From the NCBI RefSeq assembly GCF_029839275.1, contig NZ_JAOCAH010000014.1, positions 1-64,000 of the forward strand: 64,000 nt of DNA, given 5' to 3'. Position 1 is the first letter of the stretch; every line of letters begins with the position of its first letter. The translations under genes were made by a program, and so were the position numbers. Below, piece after piece: positions 41,778-49,832 of this stretch. This DNA comes from Pseudomonas sp. GD03944 (lineage in GTDB: Bacteria > Pseudomonadota > Gammaproteobacteria > Pseudomonadales > Pseudomonadaceae). Under the pieces are notes generated by a model. It saw nothing but the letters and a program-made list of their open reading frames with translations, was not told the DNA's origin and made no database searches.

Positions 41778-42698
41778 TCATGGGCGTTCATCGATCTCCT
41801 CGGTGGAGACCGCCGGAGGAATCAGATCCTCGGAGGTGAGTTTCAGCCAGATCAACACCGGCGCACTGATGTACACCGACGAGTAGGTACCCACCACCAC
41901 ACCAATCAGCAGCGTGAGGGCGAAACCCGCCAGGCTGTCACCGCCGAACACCAGCAAGGCCACCAGGGCCATGGCCGTGGACGTCGATGTAGCGATGGTG
42001 CGGAGCAGGGTCTGGGTCACCGACACATCGATATTCTCGATGATCTCGGCCTTGCGCATTACCCGGAAGTTCTCGCGAATCCGGTCATAGATGATGATGG
42101 TGTCGTTCAGCGAGTAGCCGACCATGGCCAGTACCGCCGCCAGGACCGTCAGATCGAACGGGACCTTGAAAAAGGCCAGGATCCCCAGGGTCACGATGAT
42201 GTCGTGGGCCAGAGAGCCGACCGCACCCACCCCGAACTTCCACTGAAAGCGGAAAGCCAGGTACAGCAGGATGCCGCCGAGCGCCAGCAGCATGGCCAGC
42301 CCCCCCTGGTCGCGCAGCTCCTCACCCACCTGCGGTCCGACGAATTCGACACGCTTGACGTCGAAGCGGGTCTCCATGTCGATCTTGCGCAACGATTCAG
42401 CCACCTGGGCACCCAGGTCGGGCGAGTCGCCCGCCATGCGCACCAATACGTCTGTGGTGGAGCCGAAACTCTGCACGACAGCATCACGGTACCCGGCCTC
42501 GGCCAGCTCGCTCTTGATCAGCTCAAGGTCGGCCGGCTGCTCGTAGGTCAGCTCGATGAGCGTACCGCCGGTGAAATCCAGGCCGAAGTTGAGGCCATTC
42601 TTGAACAGGCTACCCAAGCCGATCAGGCTGATAACCACGGTAATGGCGAACGCAATGTTGCGTATCGCCATGAACGGAATGCGGGATGGCAGCTTCAT
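41778..42698 (-). CDS. secF: Protein translocase subunit SecF
   Basis: 306 residues with six transmembrane helices. The first periplasmic loop follows LDFTGGTLIEL; the DIIVTLGILAFF and YSLNDTIIIYDRIREN motifs are in the SecF/RND-like C-terminal half. Works with SecD to drive late protein export using the proton gradient. 9 bases after secD. Confidence 0.97.
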   Translation of the reverse strand: MKLPSRIPFMAIRNIAFAITVVISLIGLGSLFKNGLNFGLDFTGGTLIELTYEQPADLELIKSELAEAGYRDAVVQSFGSTTDVLVRMAGDSPDLGAQVAESLRKIDMETRFDVKRVEFVGPQVGEELRDQGGLAMLLALGGILLYLAFRFQWKFGVGAVGSLAHDIIVTLGILAFFKVPFDLTVLAAVLAMVGYSLNDTIIIYDRIRENFRVMRKAEIIENIDVSVTQTLLRTIATSTSTAMALVALLVFGGDSLAGFALTLLIGVVVGTYSSVYISAPVLIWLKLTSEDLIPPAVSTEEIDERP

Positions 42699-42707
42699 GG
42701 CCTTACC

Positions 42708-44576
42708 TCAAATCCACAGTTTCTTGAAGTTACGGCCACCGAAGATCAGGTTGACCATCCCGCGGGTGAACATGATCGCGGTGAACATCGAGGTGATGAT
42801 GCCCAGCGACAGGGTCACGGCGAAGCCCTTGATCGGCCCGGTGCCCAGCGCGAACAGGATCGCCCCCACCAGCAGGGTGGTCAGGTTACTGTCGAGAATG
42901 GCGGTATATGCACGGTCGAAGCCCTCGTGGATTGCGCGCTGCACCGACAGCCCATTGGCCAGCTCTTCACGAATCCGTGAATAGATCAGCACGTTGGCAT
43001 CGACCGCCATGCCCAGTGTCAGGACGATACCGGCAATACCCGGCAGGGTCAGCGTGGCCCCGATCACCGACATCAGACCGACCAGCAGCACCAGGTTGAA
43101 CGCCAGGGCCACGGTGGCCAACACGCCGAAGAAGCGGTAGATGGCGATCATGAACAGCGACACCAGGATCATCGCCCATTCGGTGGACTCGATACCCTTG
43201 ACGATGTTCTCGGCACCCAGGCTCGGACCGATGGTCCGCTCTTCGGCAAAGTACATCGGCGCCGCCAGACCACCGGCACGCAGCAGCAGCGCCAGCTCGG
43301 AGGATTCGCCCTGGCCGTTCAGACCGGTGATGCGGAACTGGCTACCCAGTGGCGACTGGATGGTCGCCAGGCTGATGATCTGTTTTTCTTCCTTGAAGGA
43401 GTCGACCTGCACTTCCTGCTCGACACCATCGACCATCTGCTTCACGTAGCGGGTCAGCGGGCGTTGCTCGATGAAGATCACCGCCATGCTGCGACCGACG
43501 TTGTTGCGGGTCGCACGGTTCATCAGCTCGCCGCCGTGGCCATCCAGACGGATGTTCACTTGCGGACGACCGTTCTCGTCGAAGCTGGCCTGGGCATCGG
43601 TGACCTGGTCACCGGTGATGATCAGTTCGCGCTCGAGCTGTACCGGCGGACGACCTTCCTCACGGAAGCCAAACGACTCGGTGGTGCCGCGCGGTGCGCT
43701 GGCATCGGCCTGCAGGCGGAATTCCAGGTTGGCGGTCTTGCCGAGAATACGCTTGGCTTCGGCCGTGTCCTGTACGCCCGGCAGCTCGACCACGATCCGG
43801 TTGGCGCCCTGGCGCTGTACCAGCGGCTCGGCGACACCCAGTTCGTTGACCCGGTTACGCACGGTGGTCAGGTTCTGCTTGATCGAGTATTCACGAATCT
43901 CGGCGATCTTCGCCGCGGTCAGGGTCACGCGCAGCACTTGTTGGCCGCCACGCTCCTGAGCATTCAGTTCGAAATCGGTGAAATCCTTGCGGATCAGCTG
44001 CTGTGCCTTTTCCAGCGAGTCGCTGTCGGCAAAGCCCAGCTGAATCGCCCCGCCCTGCTGCGGCATGCTGCGGTAGCGCACGCGCTCCTTGCGCAGCAGG
44101 CTCTTGATCTCCCCCTCGTAGACCTGGCGGCGTACATCCAGCGCCTTGTCCATGTCGACTTCGAGCAGGAAGTGCACACCACCCGACAGGTCCAGGCCCA
44201 GCTTCATCGGGCTGGCACCCAGGCTGCGCAACCACTCGGGCGTGGTTTGCGCCAGGTTGAGCGCAACCACGTAGTTGTCGCCGAGCGCCCTGCGCACGAT
44301 GTCCTTGGCCGGAAGCTGGTCGCTCTGGCGGAGCAGGCGCAGCAGGCCGCTACGGCCCTGATCGCCGACACTCGACGCCTTGACCTCGATACCGGCATCG
44401 GCCAGCGCCTTGCTGACGCGGTCCAGATCGGCCTGGGCGATGGTCTGTGCGGAACTCGCGCCACTGACCTGGATGGCCGGATCGTCCGGATAGAGATTGG
44501 GTGCGGAATAGATCAGGCTGACGGCCAGCACGGCCACGATCAGCAGGTACTTCCACAGAGGGTATTTGTTGAGCAT
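42708..44576 (-). CDS. secD: Protein translocase subunit SecD
   Basis: 622 residues. First transmembrane helix at ~7-24, a large periplasmic P1 domain with head and base, the signature LGLDLSGGVHFLLEVD, and a C-terminal six-helix bundle-type region (GIAGIVLTLGMAVDANVLIYSRIREEL). Forms SecDF(YajC) with its neighbours. Confidence 0.97.
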   Translation of the reverse strand: MLNKYPLWKYLLIVAVLAVSLIYSAPNLYPDDPAIQVSGASSAQTIAQADLDRVSKALADAGIEVKASSVGDQGRSGLLRLLRQSDQLPAKDIVRRALGDNYVVALNLAQTTPEWLRSLGASPMKLGLDLSGGVHFLLEVDMDKALDVRRQVYEGEIKSLLRKERVRYRSMPQQGGAIQLGFADSDSLEKAQQLIRKDFTDFELNAQERGGQQVLRVTLTAAKIAEIREYSIKQNLTTVRNRVNELGVAEPLVQRQGANRIVVELPGVQDTAEAKRILGKTANLEFRLQADASAPRGTTESFGFREEGRPPVQLERELIITGDQVTDAQASFDENGRPQVNIRLDGHGGELMNRATRNNVGRSMAVIFIEQRPLTRYVKQMVDGVEQEVQVDSFKEEKQIISLATIQSPLGSQFRITGLNGQGESSELALLLRAGGLAAPMYFAEERTIGPSLGAENIVKGIESTEWAMILVSLFMIAIYRFFGVLATVALAFNLVLLVGLMSVIGATLTLPGIAGIVLTLGMAVDANVLIYSRIREELANGLSVQRAIHEGFDRAYTAILDSNLTTLLVGAILFALGTGPIKGFAVTLSLGIITSMFTAIMFTRGMVNLIFGGRNFKKLWI

Positions 44577-44648
44577 GAATGACGCCGCCCGCTTATGACG
44601 CGGGGCGCCTTGAGCGCCCCGTGAAGTGAAAAAACTGGAACCGACCGG

Positions 44649-44984
44649 TTAGATGGCTTTCAACGTGCCCTTGGGCAGGGTCGCGGCAATGGCCACTTTC
44701 TGAATCTTCAGTTCGACGGTGTCGGACACTTCGATGACCACGAAATCATCGCTAACCTTCGACACCTTGCCGGCGATACCGCCGGAGGTCACGACTTCGT
44801 CGCCCTTCTGCAGGTTGCCGATCAGGTTCTTGTGCTCCTTGGCGCGCTTGGCCTGGGGACGCCAGATCATCAGGTAGAAGATGACCAGGAAGCCGACCAG
44901 GAACACCCACTCAAAACCGGTGCCAGCTGGACCAGCCGCCGGGGCAGCCGCATCGGCGTATGCAGCAGGGATAAAAAAGCTCAT
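44649..44984 (-). CDS. yajC: Preprotein translocase subunit YajC
   Basis: 111 residues. One transmembrane helix (~24-42; WVFLVGFLVIFYLMIWRPQ) then the conserved RPQAKRAKEH and GDEVVTSGGIAGKV of the cytoplasmic domain. Auxiliary subunit of SecDF. Confidence 0.97.
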   Translation of the reverse strand: MSFFIPAAYADAAAPAAGPAGTGFEWVFLVGFLVIFYLMIWRPQAKRAKEHKNLIGNLQKGDEVVTSGGIAGKVSKVSDDFVVIEVSDTVELKIQKVAIAATLPKGTLKAI

Positions 44985-45024
44985 GTAACACTCCTGTTGA
45001 AAGATCTTGTAAGTCAGCGATTAA

Positions 45025-46158
45025 TCAATCCAGCGGCGGCGTTGGCAGACCGCGCCGAGCATAGAAGGCATCGACAAAGGCGGCCAATGTACCCTGTTGA
45101 ATAGCCTCGCGCAAACCAGCCATAAGCCGCTGATAGTGGCGTAAGTTGTGGATTGTATTGAGCATGCTACCCAGCATTTCGCCGCACTTGTCCAAATGAT
45201 GCAGATAAGCCCGCGAGAAGTGTTTACAGGTGTAACAGTCGCAGGTCGGGTCCAGCGGCGAATCGTCGTGCTTGTGGGTCGCGTTGCGAATCTTCAGCAC
45301 GCCGGTCTCCACGAACAGGTGACCGTTGCGCGCGTTGCGGGTCGGCATCACGCAGTCGAACATGTCCACGCCGCGGCGCACGCCCTCAACCAAGTCTTCC
45401 GGCTTGCCCACGCCCATCAGGTAGCGCGGCTTGTCTGCCGGCATCTGCCCGGGCAGGTAGTCGAGCACGCGGATCATCTCTTCCTTCGGCTCGCCGACCG
45501 ACAGGCCGCCAATGGCCAAGCCATCGAAGTCCAGCTCATTCAAGCCTTCCAGCGAACGCATGCGCAGCGATTCGTGCATGCCGCCCTGGACGATGCCGAA
45601 CAGCGCTGCAGTGCTGTCGCCATGGGCCTCCTTGGAACGCTTGGCCCAGCGCAGTGACAGCTCCATGGAGCGCTTGGCCACGTCGAACTCCGCCGGGTAC
45701 GGCGTGCACTCGTCGAAGATCATCACGATGTCCGAGCCCAGGTCACGCTGGACCTGCATCGACTCTTCCGGCCCCATGAACACCTTGGCGCCATCGACCG
45801 GCGAGGCGAAGGTCACGCCCTCCTCCTTGATCTTGCGCATGGCGCCCAGGCTGAAGACCTGGAAACCGCCGGAGTCGGTGAGGATCGGACCCTGCCACTG
45901 CATGAAGTCGTGCAGGTCGCCGTGGCGCTTGATCACCTCGGTACCCGGGCGCAGCCACAGGTGGAAGGTATTGCCGAGAATGATCTGCGCACCGATGGCC
46001 TCGATGTCGCGCGGCAGCATGCCCTTGACCGTGCCGTAGGTACCCACCGGCATGAAGGCCGGGGTCTCGACCACGCCACGGGGGAAGGTCAGGCGGCCGC
46101 GGCGCGCACGGCCATCGGTCGCCAGCAGTTCGAAGGACATGCGGCAGGTGCGTGTCAT
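45025..46158 (-). CDS. tgt: Queuine/preQ1 tRNA-guanine transglycosylase
   Basis: 377 residues. Exchanges guanine-34 for preQ1 in GUN-anticodon tRNAs. TIM-barrel with DSGGFQVFSLG (catalytic Asp), the second Asp in GGLSVGEPKE/VDMFDCVMPTRNARNG, and the zinc site CDCYTCKHFSRAYLHHL. The ATG at 46158 overlaps the queA stop (ATGA) and has GAGGA at the right spacing, so I prefer it over the database-style start at 46140, which would give 371 residues. queA supplies the next enzyme. Confidence 0.96.
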   Translation of the reverse strand: MTRTCRMSFELLATDGRARRGRLTFPRGVVETPAFMPVGTYGTVKGMLPRDIEAIGAQIILGNTFHLWLRPGTEVIKRHGDLHDFMQWQGPILTDSGGFQVFSLGAMRKIKEEGVTFASPVDGAKVFMGPEESMQVQRDLGSDIVMIFDECTPYPAEFDVAKRSMELSLRWAKRSKEAHGDSTAALFGIVQGGMHESLRMRSLEGLNELDFDGLAIGGLSVGEPKEEMIRVLDYLPGQMPADKPRYLMGVGKPEDLVEGVRRGVDMFDCVMPTRNARNGHLFVETGVLKIRNATHKHDDSPLDPTCDCYTCKHFSRAYLHHLDKCGEMLGSMLNTIHNLRHYQRLMAGLREAIQQGTLAAFVDAFYARRGLPTPPLD

Positions 46159-47204
46159 TGTTGGTCCTCGGGGCCGCGCGGTGCGGGATTGCGGGTGATG
46201 AACATGGCATCACCGTAACTGAAGAAGCGATACCCCTCGGCCACGGCGGTCCGGTAGGCCGCCATGGTTTCCGGGTACCCGGCAAATGCCGAAACGAGCA
46301 TCAGCAGCGTCGATTCCGGCAGATGGAAATTGGTCACCAGGGCGTCGACCACATGGAACGGGCGCCCGGGGTAGATGAAGATGTCGGTGTCGCCGCTGAA
46401 GGGTTTCAGCACGCCGTCGCGCGCCGCACTTTCCAGTGAACGCACGCTGGTGGTGCCGACGGCGACGACCCGACCGCCACGCGCGCGGCAGGCAGCCACG
46501 GCATCGACCACCTCCTGGCCGACCTCCAGCCACTCGCTGTGCATGTGGTGGTCTTCGATCCGCTCGACACGCACCGGCTGGAAGGTGCCAGCGCCCACGT
46601 GCAGGGTCACGAAGGCGGTATCCACACCCTTCTCGGCCAGCGCAGCGAGCAGCGCCTGATCGAAATGCAACCCGGCGGTGGGCGCCGCCACGGCACCGGC
46701 GCGCGCCGCGTAGACGGTCTGGTAACGCTCACGGTCCGCCGCGTCGTCTGCGCGGTCTATATAAGGAGGCAACGGCATGTGGCCGACCCGGTCGAGCAGC
46801 GGCAGCACCTCTTCGCTGAACCGCAGCTCGAACAGGGCGTCGTGGCGCGCCAGCATCTGCGCTTCACCGCCACCTTCTATATGGATCAGCGAACCGGGCT
46901 TGGGCGACTTGCTCGAACGCACGTGGGCCAGCACCCGATGGCTGTCCAGAACCCGCTCCACCAGCACTTCCAGCTTGCCACCCGACGCCTTCTGGCCGAA
47001 CAACCGTGCGGGGATGACCCGGGTGTTGTTGAACACCATCAGGTCGCCCGGGCGCAAGTACTCCAGCACATCACTGAACTGACGGTGCGCCAGCTCGCCG
47101 CTGCCGCCTTCCAGAACCAGCAAACGGCTGGCCCGGCGCTCGGCCAGGGGATGACGGGCGATCAACTGATCAGGGAGTTCGAAGGTAAAGTCGGCGACAC
47201 GCAT
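46155..47204 (-). CDS. queA: S-adenosylmethionine:tRNA ribosyltransferase-isomerase
   Basis: 349 residues from MRVADFTFELPDQLIARHP. Adds the cyclopentene precursor from SAM to preQ1 in tRNA during queuosine synthesis. Conserved PLAERRASRLLVL, NNTRVIPARLFG, PTAGLHFD and GTTSVRSLESAAR stretches are present. The ATG at 47204 is preceded by a pyrimidine tract (CCTCCCTCCC) with no ribosome site. Its leader overlaps the divergent tRNA promoter region. Confidence 0.96.
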   Translation of the reverse strand: MRVADFTFELPDQLIARHPLAERRASRLLVLEGGSGELAHRQFSDVLEYLRPGDLMVFNNTRVIPARLFGQKASGGKLEVLVERVLDSHRVLAHVRSSKSPKPGSLIHIEGGGEAQMLARHDALFELRFSEEVLPLLDRVGHMPLPPYIDRADDAADRERYQTVYAARAGAVAAPTAGLHFDQALLAALAEKGVDTAFVTLHVGAGTFQPVRVERIEDHHMHSEWLEVGQEVVDAVAACRARGGRVVAVGTTSVRSLESAARDGVLKPFSGDTDIFIYPGRPFHVVDALVTNFHLPESTLLMLVSAFAGYPETMAAYRTAVAEGYRFFSYGDAMFITRNPAPRGPEDQQ

Positions 47205-47275
47205 GACGGGAGGGAGGTCGTATTGCAGGGCGGCAAAGCTTACCGGAAATTGCCCGGACTGGCCACGCAAGTGCA

Positions 47276-47304
47276 TTGACCTGCCCGGTGGGCATCCCTA
47301 TACT
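47276..47304 (+). promoter_or_regulatory. Sigma-70 promoter of tRNA-Leu
   Basis: TTGACC (47276-47281) and TATACT (47299-47304) are 17 bases apart; the tRNA begins 14 bases after the -10 box. GC-rich bases follow the -10, as in stringently controlled promoters. Confidence 0.88.
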
Positions 47305-47317
47305 GCGCCGCCATTGT

Positions 47318-47402
47318 GCCCCGGTGGCGGAACCGGTAGACGCGGCGGATTCAAAATCCGTTTTCGAAAGAAGTGGGAGTTCGAGTCTCCCCCGGGGCAC
47401 CA
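47318..47402 (+). tRNA. tRNA-Leu(CAA)
   Basis: 85 bases with a long variable arm, as expected of leucine tRNA. Acceptor GCCCCGG pairs with CCGGGGC; anticodon stem GCGGA/TCCGT surrounds loop TTCAAAA with anticodon CAA (reads UUG codons); the T arm contains GTTCGAGTC; CCA is encoded (ends ACCA). Confidence 0.97.
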
Positions 47403-47407
47403 TATAC

Positions 47408-47438
47408 AGCCCGCAAGCTCAGTGCTTGCGGGCTTTTT
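47408..47438 (+). terminator. Terminator of tRNA-Leu
   Basis: An 11-base perfect stem, AGCCCGCAAGC (47408-47418) with GCTTGCGGGCT (47424-47434), 5-base loop, followed by T5 counting the last stem base. Confidence 0.92.
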
Positions 47439-47721
47439 CGTTTCTGAGGCGTAGCTTTGGCGTAATCCTGGCAAGCCGCCGCAAGAAACTGGCCGTAATG
47501 GGCAAACCTGAAACTCCAGCGCACTACTTGTGCACAAGTAAGGTTAACGTTTGCGCCTGCCAGAATGCATGGTTTAAGCGCATTCATAATTCCCTTCCAT
47601 TGCCTTCCAACTCGACTGGCAATTCGCCACGTGAAATGCCGCTTCGGCAACCGCGATTAGCACCGCGACAAAAACCTCGAAAACACCGTGATCCGCGCTC
47701 TATCCGGGGCTCGCGCAGGGG
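47439..47721. other. Lower-GC intergenic stretch between tRNA-Leu and the cold-shock gene
   Basis: By my count 152 of 280 bases (47441-47720) are G or C, about 54%, clearly below the flanking genes. Short frames exist on both strands but none has a ribosome site or recognisable product, and those that reach into the tRNA are antisense artefacts. The 3' side of a tRNA gene is a common integration site, so this may be a relic, but no integrase or repeated tRNA end is visible. Confidence 0.5.
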
Positions 47722-47750
47722 TTGGCATTTGTCTGTTAGTTAGCTAGAGT
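47722..47750 (+). promoter_or_regulatory. Promoter of the cold-shock gene, long leader
   Basis: TTGGCA (47722-47727), 17 bases, TAGAGT (47745-47750). Transcription would start near 47757 and leave a leader of about 150 bases before the ATG at 47910, a hallmark of cspA-type mRNAs whose leader folding controls translation. Confidence 0.6.
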
Positions 47751-47909
47751 GATTGGACTGTGTTTGCATGGGTCGCTGTGAATCGTGACCTGATGCAGTA
47801 GATCCTCCAGATCCGCTACATCCCGCTCGACTTCTATTACTCTTTGCAACCAGTCTCAGTCCTCTATGGTTAGAGGCTGTCATCAACTCTAGTTTCAAGG
47901 AAATAAGAC

Positions 47910-48122
47910 ATGTCGAATCGTCAGAACGGTACCGTCAAGTGGTTTAACGACGAGAAAGGTTTTGGTTTTATCACTCCAGAAAGCGGTCCGGATCTGTTCG
48001 TACACTTCCGCGCGATCGAAGGTAACGGCTTCAAGAGCCTGAAAGAAGGTCAGAAAGTCAGCTTCGTGGCTGTGCAAGGTCAGAAAGGCATGCAAGCCGA
48101 CCAGGTTCAAGTCGTCGCTTAA
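47910..48122 (+). CDS. CspA family cold-shock protein
   Basis: 70 residues forming one cold-shock OB domain. RNP1 KGFGFI and RNP2 LFVHF are intact, so it binds single-stranded RNA or DNA as an RNA chaperone. AAGGAA lies 7-8 bases before the ATG. A terminator follows directly; monocistronic. Which of the several Pseudomonas csp paralogues it is cannot be decided from sequence alone. Confidence 0.96.
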   Translation: MSNRQNGTVKWFNDEKGFGFITPESGPDLFVHFRAIEGNGFKSLKEGQKVSFVAVQGQKGMQADQVQVVA

Positions 48123-48134
48123 CCTGCCGCTTCG

Positions 48135-48169
48135 AAAAAACCCCTGACGGTAACGCCAGGGGTTTTTTT
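48135..48169 (+). terminator. Terminator of the cold-shock gene
   Basis: AAAAAACCCCTGACG, loop GTAA, CGCCAGGGGTTTTTTT with one A-C mismatch in the stem. Confidence 0.9.
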
Positions 48170-48191
48170 ATGCCCGCAGGAAAGTCGCGGT

Positions 48192-48197
48192 TAGAAT
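48192..48197 (+). promoter_or_regulatory. Candidate -10 box (TAGAAT) for the RDD gene
   Basis: TAGAATGG lies 36 bases before the ATG at 48228, just after the cold-shock terminator. The -35 region is not convincing. Confidence 0.4.
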
Positions 48198-48227
48198 GGT
48201 CCGCTATATCGTCACAGCGAGCCCATC

Positions 48228-48725
48228 ATGCCCAAACACCAGCTGCGCCCCCAGGGGGATTTCCCCACTGCCGGCCCAATACGCCGCCTGGCGGCCGTCG
48301 TCTATGACTTCCTGCTCTGCGTCGCCCTGGTGATGGTGGTGACGCTGATCTACCAGCAAGGCGTGCTGCGCCTGATCTACGGCAGCGAACAACTGATGCT
48401 GATGTCGGAAGCGGGCGCCCTGGACCGCGACCCCATCGTGGCCAGCCTGGCACTGCTCAGCCTGTTCGGTTTTTTCGCCAAGTTCTGGACCCACAACGGC
48501 CAGACACTGGGCATGCAGGCCTGGGGCCTGCGCATCCAGAACGCCGACGGCAGTGCCATCGACCTGTGGCAGGCGCTGCTGCGCTTCGTGGTCGCCATCG
48601 GCTCCTGGCTGTTCGCCGGCCTTGGCTTTCTCTGGATGTTTTGGGACAAGCAGGGCCGCACCTGGCATGACATCTATTCGGACAGCCGCATGGTGCAACT
48701 GCCGAAGAACATTCACAAAAAGTGA
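48228..48725 (+). CDS. RDD family membrane protein
   Basis: 165 residues. The RDD domain begins at IRRLAAVVYDFLLCVALVMVV and includes a second helix at ~75-95, the 'GQTLGMQAWGLRIQNADGSAIDLWQALLRFVV' type conserved stretch, and a third helix at ~125-145; the end 'RTWHDIYSDSRMV' is characteristic. Role unknown; some RDD proteins are sodium or potassium/proton antiporters. Located beside lptG on the opposite strand as in other Pseudomonas. Confidence 0.9.
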   Translation: MPKHQLRPQGDFPTAGPIRRLAAVVYDFLLCVALVMVVTLIYQQGVLRLIYGSEQLMLMSEAGALDRDPIVASLALLSLFGFFAKFWTHNGQTLGMQAWGLRIQNADGSAIDLWQALLRFVVAIGSWLFAGLGFLWMFWDKQGRTWHDIYSDSRMVQLPKNIHKK

Positions 48726-48733
48726 TCACCCAC

Positions 48734-48762
48734 AAAAAAGCCGGCATCTAGCCGGCTTTTTT
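48734..48762. terminator. Bidirectional terminator between the RDD gene and lptG
   Basis: AAAAAAGCCGGC, loop ATCTA, GCCGGCTTTTTT. Confidence 0.92.
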
Positions 48763-48770
48763 CCGCGGGT

Positions 48771-49832
48771 TCAACCCGCCCGGCGCAACAGCCAGGCCCC
48801 GGCCAGAGCGCACAACCCCGCCGGTACCAGCACCGCCAGCAGCGGCGAGAAGCCGAACACCAGGCTCGACGGACCCAGCAGGTCCTGGGCGATGCGGAAC
48901 ACGAAGCCCACCAGCACCCCGGTGAACACGCGCTGCCCCAGGGTCACCGAGCGCAGCGGCCCGAAGATGAACGAGATGGCCATCAGCACCAGGGCACCGG
49001 TGACCACCGGCTGCAGCACCTTGGTCCAGAACGCCAGCCAGTATTGACCGTTGCTCAGACCCTGCTCGGCCAGGTACTGGATGTAACGCCACAGCCCGGT
49101 GATCGACAGGGCTTCCGGCGCCAGCACCACAGTGCCCAGCAGTTGCGGGTTCAGTTCGACATCCCAGCGCTCGGCCGGCGCCTCGATCACTTCGGTGCCG
49201 CGCTCACGGAAATGCGTGGTCGCGACATTCTCCAGTTGCCAGTACTCGCCGTCGTACTGGGCACGCCGGGCGAAGCTTGCCGAGAGCATCTTGCGCTCTT
49301 CGTCGAAGCGGTAACGGGTCACGCCAAACAGAACGCCATTGGGTTGCACGGCGTTGATGTGCACGAACTCCTTGCCCTGCAGGTGCCACAAGCCGCGCTT
49401 GGCGCTTTGCGCCTCGCCGCCACCCTGGGCCATGGCACGGTTGGCCTGGGCGTGGTTTTCACTCCAGGGCGCCAGGTACTCACCAATCAGCACGCCGACC
49501 AGCATCAGCACCAGCATGGGCTTCATGACCGCCCAGACGATCCGGCCGATCGACACGCCGGCAGCGCGCATGATGGTCAGCTCACTGCTGCTCGCCAGGC
49601 TGCCCAGGCCAATCAGGCAGCCGATCAGGGCCGCCATCGGCAGCATTTCGTACATGCGCCGCGGCAACGTGAGGAAGACGTACCAGGCGGCGTCCAGCAG
49701 GCCGTAGTTGCCTTCCACGTCACCCAGTTCATCGATGAAGGCGAACAGCAGCGCCAGCCCGACGATGACGCCGAGCACGCTGAGAATCGCGAAAAACACC
49801 TGGGTACCGATGTACCGATCCAACTTAACCAC
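48771..49832 (-). CDS. lptG: LPS export ABC transporter permease LptG
   Basis: 353 residues from a GTG at 49832 (MVKLDRYIGTQVF), which has GGAGG six bases upstream. A TTG two codons earlier abuts that site and is not usable. Six transmembrane helices in two groups of three flank a periplasmic beta-jellyroll (~130-265). With LptF and the LptB ATPase it extracts lipopolysaccharide from the inner membrane. Overlaps the lptF end by 8 bases. Confidence 0.95.
   Translation of the reverse strand: MVKLDRYIGTQVFFAILSVLGVIVGLALLFAFIDELGDVEGNYGLLDAAWYVFLTLPRRMYEMLPMAALIGCLIGLGSLASSSELTIMRAAGVSIGRIVWAVMKPMLVLMLVGVLIGEYLAPWSENHAQANRAMAQGGGEAQSAKRGLWHLQGKEFVHINAVQPNGVLFGVTRYRFDEERKMLSASFARRAQYDGEYWQLENVATTHFRERGTEVIEAPAERWDVELNPQLLGTVVLAPEALSITGLWRYIQYLAEQGLSNGQYWLAFWTKVLQPVVTGALVLMAISFIFGPLRSVTLGQRVFTGVLVGFVFRIAQDLLGPSSLVFGFSPLLAVLVPAGLCALAGAWLLRRAG

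Noticed and set aside
46140..47204. preQ1 riboswitch for queA-tgt
   Set aside because: No preQ1-type pseudoknot sequence is visible in the queA leader, and Pseudomonas queA genes are not known for one.
47298..47650. Short frames crossing tRNA-Leu (peptides with GETRTPTSFENGF or similar)
   Set aside because: This is the familiar artefact of translating the antisense of tRNA-Leu; no gene is there.
47439..47721. Integrase or excisionase relic next to tRNA-Leu
   Set aside because: I translated both strands and saw no tyrosine-recombinase motif or repeated tRNA end, so only the composition anomaly is reported.
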